Shown here: positions 61,101-64,000 of the stretch, one piece after another
Layout: the number at the start of each line of letters is the position of its first letter
How positions within the stretch are numbered: the first letter of the stretch is position 1
NCBI GenBank assembly: GCA_963693285.1
Contig: OY848918.1
Location: forward strand, 1,488,501-1,552,500
Reading direction: 5' to 3'
Source: Xestospongia muta
Taxonomy: Eukaryota > Porifera > Demospongiae > Haplosclerida > Petrosiidae
Length of the DNA: 64,000 nt
Position numbers and translations under genes: made by a program
The notes under the pieces: model-generated
Told to the model about the DNA's origin: nothing
What the model saw: only the letters and a program-made list of their open reading frames with translations
The model's database searches: none

Positions 61101-62269
61101 AATTCCTTGAATAGAGTAGTCATTTTATATGAGCAATCATAGTTTGTACCAACAATACAGAAGAGAGGCTTAAAATTAAGTTTGTGAAAACTTTTGGCAA
61201 CTGTGTGCTTGGCTGATACTATAGAGCGGACAAAGTATTCTATCACCTGAAGATTGGTCATCTGAAGCAAGCTAGGCTGATGTACAACTTGACCATCGAC
61301 AGAGTACAGAAACTTAGGCTTATCACTGAGAAACTCATTTAATTTTGTGACAATAACATTGAGGGAATTTCCACGAAAAAAAGCCCGTGATATATCAGCA
61401 AATTGAGGCTGACCTCCACTATCAATGATGTGTATCCATGTTGACGCATGTAGCTCTTTTGACGTATTTCCTTTTGCTAAAATGTCAAGAATTTGGTCAG
61501 AGTAATAAGGAGCATCAGAATCAGATTCGGGATCTAAATTAGTAGCATCAGAGGTAACTTTAGTAGCTGTAGGCTCAACAGAAGTGATATCTTCTTGATC
61601 AGCATATTGTACTGATGTAAACGCATAATTGATACATTTATCCATACTATGGGGAGTGTTAGGAGTAGACCTGTTATCAACTTCATAATCAGAGAAATTA
61701 GTCAGTACTTCCATTACTCTCCTCAATAATTCAATCCCCTTCATTCTCTCCCAAATGTTAATTGTATGAAAAGATTCACTGGCAATAGCTGTGCTGTTAT
61801 GATATTTAGGACCTGGCTTATTGAAAAGCAAATGCAGAAAAGAGGTTTTTCCTACAGCTGGAGGACCCACTAGTACCAACTCTAAAATTTGTACATTAAC
61901 AGACCCTTCTTTTAAAGTTTGTGCAAGTATTTTAGCCGACTCTATACAAGGGAAAAGTATGTCACTGCTACTGACTACACGAGTTGAATGATCTTCATTT
62001 TCATTAATAACTTGGTTTGGTAACTTGTTTACCACTAATAACAAAATAAATTCAAATAACAAAATTAAATAAACTTACCAAAGCTAGGTAAAAGTTTATC
62101 ATCAGTTAAAGAGGTAGAGACAGTATAAACATAATCATCACTTACAGCTATAATACAAACATGTGTTTTATTATCATTAAAATGAACATTTTTTTTATTT
62201 ACCAGCATCATTCGGAACAGAGCTTCTATTATTAACATCAAAAGGACAAAAATTTTGTGAAAATTGCTC
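58128..62269 (-). CDS. ROCO-type GTPase (Roc-COR) with C-terminal death domain, 5' end incomplete
   Basis: Exons in phase: 62203-62269, 62079-62147, 60329-62034, 59830-60283, 59723-59782, 58128-58444. The large exon has P-loop LELVLVGPPAVGKTSFLHLL and switch-like IIDSGGQPQFADISRAFFRG, both typical of Roc-like GTPases of marine invertebrates, then a COR-like region (RWYFFESCLKKVA, VPLSRCLEIGQELKM, LVLYFPDVLDNVVFTNPQY). The next exon is an unclassified C-terminal module. The last exon is a death domain (TLLRMLSSVTTKWHEIGTFL, MLESWLDNEPTPVTWNNII, SLAIEICKFLGI). ROCO proteins are cytosolic regulators of signalling; a death domain suggests recruitment into apoptotic or innate-immune complexes (inference). 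The acidic linker between P-loop and switch is long (about 100 residues). The start codon was not found. Stop at 58128-58130. Confidence 0.8.
58719..59288 (+). mobile_element. Non-autonomous AcademH-like element D, intronic
   Basis: A 570-bp copy bounded by TAGCCTCGTACCCAGG and CTGGGTACGAGGCTA, with exact 9-bp duplications GGTTTTTTG at 58710-58718 and 59289-59297. Same internal junction as elements A and C: first transposase exon joined to the reversed helicase start. A small deletion removed part of the left TIR hairpin and spacer, and the transposase ATG region is altered. It lies in the intron between the linker exon and the death-domain exon of the ROCO gene. Confidence 0.85.
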
Positions 62270-63815
62270 CTAAATTAGAAAAAATATAAGTATTCAATAT
62301 ACAATAATTTTAGTGTGTTAATATTTGTTCTATATCTAAAATCGAATTAATTTGAACAACAAAACCTTCACATTCTACAGTATTTGAAAATCATATACAA
62401 TAGCTCCATAAAATAGTATGTGATCATAGAGAAATATTTATTTGACTGGAAGGTTATATGCAGATCGATCAATAATCACTAATCACATAGCCAATAAATG
62501 TGGTCACAAATCTATACTGTTTACAGTGAAGGAACAAACATTCAGGCTAGGCCAGATGAAGCACCAATATACAATGTGAACATAGATGGACAAGAAGATT
62601 TTAGTACCAGCAAAGGCCTATAAGACATAATCCCATAGGCAAAACAGTTTACTAACAGGCCAGAAAGTAGGGTTTTGGTTGATCATTCCTTGTGTAACTC
62701 ATGTGGCAGCCAACTATAGCAGAAGAGCAGATTATCATGGCTGTTACTGGTCATAGAAATGTTAATAGTTTAAATACTTTGAAAGATTTTAAATAAACAA
62801 CCAGGAGCCTATGTTTAATATGCTCCAGGCAAAAAAGGATAAGAACAAGAAATCTGAAAAAGCATTTAGAATGTGTTATAAAGACAATTAAGGAAGTACT
62901 ATATGTGTAAAGAGGTAATCAGTAGATATGTGAACATTGTCACTAGCTTATGTACAACCATTGGCCTATTGCTATCAATTTTACATTTCTGTTCAGTAAT
63001 GCCTATCAATTGATAATTTATACTCTTAACAAATTGAGTTAGACAGCATTGTGGTCACAGTGTAGAATAAATAAAATTTCCAAAAATTGATTAAATATAC
63101 GTCAGTAAAATATCTCAAACAAGTCAAAAATAGGAATACCAGTGTAGATAATAGTAGCTAAAATATCATAACACTTAACATAACACTTGCCACAATATAG
63201 TTGTAGCAAACTTTTGAGGCAAACAGTCCAACAAGAAGTCAAAAGGCTGTTCGATATAGCAAAATGTGGCTTATTTGTAAGGATGTCCATGCTGATTTTC
63301 CTACTTTAATATTACTTGAAATGTTTTTACTATCATTCCTACGTTAAACAAATTTTTAATAAATTTTTATTCATTTGTTTGTATTATTTTAATTCAAATT
63401 ATAAGTTAGATAAATGTATTCACGAAGTCTTTTTTCTTTATAATAATTACAAGTTCATTGAACAAAAAGCAAAAGTCATTGAAAAAGACTATGATGTAAC
63501 ATACTGCTATAAATCTGGAAATTTTAATGTTAAATAGTAGTTCCCCACAAAATACAATCAGAAGCCATATATCTAGCATTAACAGCATAGATGTTACTCA
63601 ATTTGTGCTACTCATTGTAATATCAATTATACTCTGTCCGAATTGAGTTGAGCCCTTTATTAAAAAAAGGTGTTGTATGCATGGAATGTAAGGTGAGATA
63701 TTTTCTCATCTACTTTATCAACTTAGCACTGAAGTACATTTTAATATTATTCATTACTTTTTCACGTGAATGTCATGTGAACAGACCACGTTTTTCCAAG
63801 TGTTTGTGAAGATAC
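62270..63815. other. Intergenic, nothing recognised
   Basis: AT-rich sequence without a supported exon or repeat on either strand. The ROCO promoter and first exon should be here or beyond. Short frames at 63,102-63,588 lack splice logic or similarity. Confidence 0.35.
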
Positions 63816-63971
63816 AAAGGGGAAGAGACTGAGGTTGCAAACAAAGCAAAGGAGGTTGTTGCGAATGTCTATGACTATTTAGAGGAACTCCACAGGCATC
63901 AACGTACTCAAGGACCTCTTAAAAGAACTGCTGATGCCACAGGAGTTTCACGTGCCAGCATCATTTGTTAA
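63816..63971 (+). mobile_element. Transposase-type N-terminal HTH, partial at window edge
   Basis: The plus-strand frame reads KGEETEVANKAKEVVANVYD, then YLEELHRHQ and RTADATGVSRASIIC before a stop at 63,969. The pattern (helix with V..VYDYL, then TADATGVSRASI) resembles the N-terminal HTH of DDE transposases found in many animal genomes. Whether the stop marks decay or an exon edge cannot be decided from the remaining 30 bases. Confidence 0.4.
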
Positions 63972-64000
63972 AAGGTTTTTTTAGAACCACGGCGGCTTTA

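Noticed and set aside
1..64000. CRISPR arrays, bacterial operons, tRNA or rRNA genes
   Set aside because: None seen. Intron-rich genes and eukaryotic transposons make a prokaryotic reading untenable, and no cloverleaf or rRNA-like segment was noticed.

Overview
The window is eukaryotic: AT-rich, with many short introns (about 45-100 bp) and extracellular Ig/FN3 receptor genes, ROCO-death-domain genes and abundant transposons. My best guess is a marine invertebrate, most likely a demosponge of the Amphimedon type. That is inference from gene families and intron style; a cnidarian cannot be excluded.

1-38.6 kb holds a tandem, same-strand (minus) array of paralogous single-pass receptors, heavily duplicated and partly decayed. 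I see three architectures. Long-tail receptors (1.3-6.0 kb and 23.5-28.0 kb, both apparently intact; 36.6-38.6 kb, 3' end not resolved) have signal peptide, Ig, FN3, two further beta-type modules, TM and a long Tyr/Pro-rich tail. Short-tail receptors (7.6-10.0 kb pseudogene, 12.0-14.1 kb intact, 30.6-32.5 kb pseudogene) share the ectodomain plan but have another TM exon and a short tail with two NPxY motifs. Mini receptors (28.2-30.1 kb intact; 6.2-7.1 and 10.2-11.6 kb decayed) have one ectodomain module, a TM and a tail ending in two ITIM-like motifs. A further truncated copy lies at 18.6-22.9 kb, and a tail/TM scrap at 47.4-48.5 kb. The block 1-10 kb (long + mini + short) is repeated at 23.2-32.5 kb. 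The layout resembles invertebrate allorecognition/immune receptor complexes such as the Hydractinia Alr cluster, but recognition function here is inference.

14.2-18.6 kb is a transposon graveyard: a Ty3/Gypsy remnant whose integrase lies upstream of the reverse transcriptase, an oppositely oriented RNase H piece, and tandem ~140 bp repeats.

38.6-44.7 kb is a nest of AcademH-like DNA transposons. A complete 4.9 kb autonomous element (transposase plus convergent RecQ-like helicase) sits inside an internally deleted relative, and a third copy is inserted beside it. A fourth copy lies at 58.7-59.3 kb. Target-site duplications of 9 bp can be read directly for three of the four.

44.9-53.5 kb contains a decayed DIRS/Ngaro-type RT remnant and a nearly full-length but frameshifted CR1/L2/Jockey-type LINE. 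53.8-57.1 kb has an unrecognised minus-strand gene with exon-like repeated units. 58.1-62.3 kb is a ROCO-type (Roc GTPase-COR) gene with a C-terminal death domain on the minus strand. The right edge has the start of a transposase-type HTH sequence.
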